A stretch of DNA of 64,000 nucleotides from Nibricoccus aquaticus (GTDB lineage Bacteria; Verrucomicrobiota; Verrucomicrobiia; Opitutales; Opitutaceae): positions 2,108,001 through 2,172,000 of the forward strand of contig NZ_CP023344.1 of NCBI RefSeq assembly GCF_002310495.1, written 5' to 3'. Both the position numbers and the translations under genes were made by a program. The notes beneath the pieces are model-generated. The model worked only from the letters and a program-made list of their open reading frames with translations. It ran no database searches and was not told the DNA's origin. This document shows positions 62,392 through 64,000 of this stretch, piece by piece. Numbering within the stretch: the stretch's first letter is position 1; every line of letters begins with the position of its first letter.

Positions 62392-63843
62392 ATGCCGAGA
62401 ACACAATCGCCGCTGGAACGCATCGCTTCCTGGGCATTGATCGGCGTGGTGGCGGCGGTTCCGTGGATTGGCGGGGCGAAGACGCGAATGGAAAACGTCC
62501 TCTGGTATCCGGGCGTGGCGCTGTGCTCAGCGTTTTTTCTGATGTGTGTGGCGCGAGCGCGCGAATCCCGGAAGCCGCAGATCCCGCCGCTGGCTGCGGG
62601 GTGTGTGGGTGTGCTGCTCGCGTGTCTCGCCTGGTGGTGGGTGCAGCCCGAGCCCGGTTTCGCGACGGCGTTCGCGGAGGAGCATTGGGCGTTCATAGAG
62701 TCGTGGAATCCGGCGGGGCAGCTCCAGTTTCCGCGGGAGGAGCGGCTGTTTTTTGCGGGCAGTGTGTTGCTGGGCTTTTTGGCGGCGGTCGATCTGGGGC
62801 GTGACGGCCGTTTCCGTCGGAAAGTTTATTGGGTAATCGCGGTGAGCGGGCTGGCGGCTGCCGGGTATAGCGTGGGCCAGAAATGGCTCGGGTGGAGCGC
62901 GGTTCCCTGGTTGCTCACCTCGTACGGGCTGGACCGGTTTTCCGGTCCATTTTTCAACTACAGCGCATCGGCGGCTAGTGTGAACTTCGCGTGGCCGTGG
63001 CTGGTGTTTGGCGTGTGGGCGTCTCTCAAGAAACGTCTGCCGGTGATGATACTAACAGTGGCGGTGACAGTGGCTGCGCTGATGGCGTGGCCGGCGACCT
63101 CGGGGTGGGGTGTGGCGGGAATCCTTCTCACGGGCGGAGCTCTGTGGCAGTTGTGCGCGAAACGTTTCGGGCTCGGGCCGCGCTGGATTCTGGGGCTGTG
63201 CGCGGCGTTGTTTGCGGCGGCGTTTGTGTGGCAGGCGAGGGAGGTCTCGGCGTTGCGAGCGCGGTATTCCGACAGGTGGACAGGCGCGGAGGCGACGCGG
63301 ATGAACGCGGCGGCCCGGGACGAGGCGTTTCGCGTCGCGGCGGCTAGTCGCGGGGATCACCTGGTGGATTCTCCCGCGCCGCCGCTTCCGTCGGTGTGGA
63401 ACGCGGCGCTGCGCATGGCGGGCGATCATCCGCTCATCGGCGACGGCCCGGGCTCGTGGGTGCGTGAGTCGTCGCTGTATTCAAATGATCCGCTCGTGAA
63501 CACGTTCTTCCACATGCGGCAGTTCGCGCACCACGATCTATTGCAGACGGCGGCGGAGTGGGGCGTTTTACCGGCGCTGGCGTGGAGCGCGTTGTGGGTT
63601 TTTGGTTTTTATCGGGCGGCGATTCGCAATGGGACGAGCGACGACGATCTCGCGTTGCTGCTGATGTTGATCGGCGTGGCGTTGCACAGCCTCGTGCATT
63701 TCCCGTTGCAGGTGCCGGCGCTGCAAACGTGGACGGCGGTGGCGCTCGGGTTTGCGTGGAGTCGCCGGCCGCGCGTGCGGAACGAAGCGGTTCCGGCGCA
63801 GGAAAATGCCTCGACTAACCGTCGTCGTGAAACGCTAGGCTGA
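62392..63843 (+). CDS. O-antigen ligase/polymerase-like membrane protein (Wzy_C type)
   Basis: A polytopic membrane protein of about 483 residues with roughly 11 helices. I use the ATG at 62392 (MPRTQSPLERIAS); a GTG five codons earlier is in frame. The large periplasmic loop has the Wzy_C-type pattern AALRMAGDHPLIGDGPGSW followed by HMRQFAHHDLLQTAAEWG, with the conserved His-His near the end of the loop. It would polymerise or ligate surface polysaccharide. It follows the Feo operon but looks functionally unrelated. Confidence 0.82.
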   Translation: MPRTQSPLERIASWALIGVVAAVPWIGGAKTRMENVLWYPGVALCSAFFLMCVARARESRKPQIPPLAAGCVGVLLACLAWWWVQPEPGFATAFAEEHWAFIESWNPAGQLQFPREERLFFAGSVLLGFLAAVDLGRDGRFRRKVYWVIAVSGLAAAGYSVGQKWLGWSAVPWLLTSYGLDRFSGPFFNYSASAASVNFAWPWLVFGVWASLKKRLPVMILTVAVTVAALMAWPATSGWGVAGILLTGGALWQLCAKRFGLGPRWILGLCAALFAAAFVWQAREVSALRARYSDRWTGAEATRMNAAARDEAFRVAAASRGDHLVDSPAPPLPSVWNAALRMAGDHPLIGDGPGSWVRESSLYSNDPLVNTFFHMRQFAHHDLLQTAAEWGVLPALAWSALWVFGFYRAAIRNGTSDDDLALLLMLIGVALHSLVHFPLQVPALQTWTAVALGFAWSRRPRVRNEAVPAQENASTNRRRETLG

Positions 63844-63850
63844 TGGGATC

Positions 63851-64000
63851 ATGCCATCGAAACCCATTCCCGGCTCCAGTGGTGAAGTGCTGACGTGTCT
63901 GCCTTCGCCGTATGTGCCGCACGCGGCGACGGGGCTGCTGTATCTCCCGCGTTTCATCGCGAAGTGCCGCTACGTGAAAACGCATGGAGCGCTGCCCGCG
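63851..64000 (+). CDS. DUF5069-like protein, 5' part
   Basis: The gene starts with ATG 7 bp after the ligase gene and runs off the window; 50 codons are visible with no stop. LPSPYVPHAATGLLYLPRFI followed by AKCRYVKTHGALPA resembles the N-terminus of DUF5069 proteins (GLLHLPRMIDKIRLHxAGxLP). Function unknown; the call rests on a short match. Confidence 0.55.
   Translation, partial: MPSKPIPGSSGEVLTCLPSPYVPHAATGLLYLPRFIAKCRYVKTHGALPA

Overview
This is a GC-rich chromosomal segment, almost certainly from a member of the Verrucomicrobia and probably of the Opitutaceae. The evidence is a TonB-dependent receptor with the N-terminal module common in Opitutaceae, a secreted dehydrogenase with a verrucomicrobial-type C-terminal cassette, a recA gene preceded by a site close to the Verrucomicrobia LexA motif, start codons that mostly lack a Shine-Dalgarno sequence, and short dispersed repeats. 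The assignment is by pattern recognition, not by a search. No prophage, insertion sequence, CRISPR array, rRNA or tRNA was seen.

Layout. 1-4.4 kb: two-component signalling (end of a receiver-domain protein, two histidine kinases, a LuxR-type regulator) interrupted by a globin gene. 4.6-14.3 kb: a four-helix-bundle stress-type protein, a secreted clan GH-L-like glycosidase, an outer-membrane barrel, two glycosyltransferases, a TonB-C protein and a secreted PQQ-type sugar dehydrogenase. 14.4-18 kb: a large TonB-dependent receptor with an AT-richer control region carrying repeated palindromes. 18.5-25.5 kb: a tightly overlapping six-gene operon joining bacillithiol-type genes (bshA, bshB1 and a half-length BshC-like protein) to a sodium/solute symporter, an overlooked 52-residue membrane protein and a secreted PIG-L deacetylase. 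25.8-32.8 kb: DUF2911 protein, DJ-1/PfpI protein, glutamate synthase large subunit, glutaredoxin.

33-48.4 kb: sugar-nucleotide epimerase, DUF486 membrane protein, recA, a Sel1-repeat protein, a secreted protein with internal repeats, an RpfF-type DSF synthase divergent from a three-gene ABC efflux system, then mnmE and mnmG. 48.5-62.4 kb: phoB/phoR-like pair, trmB, the complete F-type ATP synthase operon (a, c, b, delta, alpha, gamma, beta, epsilon), a small outer-membrane barrel, and feoA-feoA-feoB with its Cys-rich partner. The right edge holds an O-antigen-ligase-like protein and the start of a DUF5069 gene.

The most interesting material is the bacillithiol/PIG-L/symporter operon with its miniature BshC, the DSF synthase with both catalytic glutamates, an unusual c subunit and shortened delta subunit in the ATP synthase, and a 48.5-61 kb block whose third-position G/C asymmetry is opposite to that of the flanks, as if it had been inverted.
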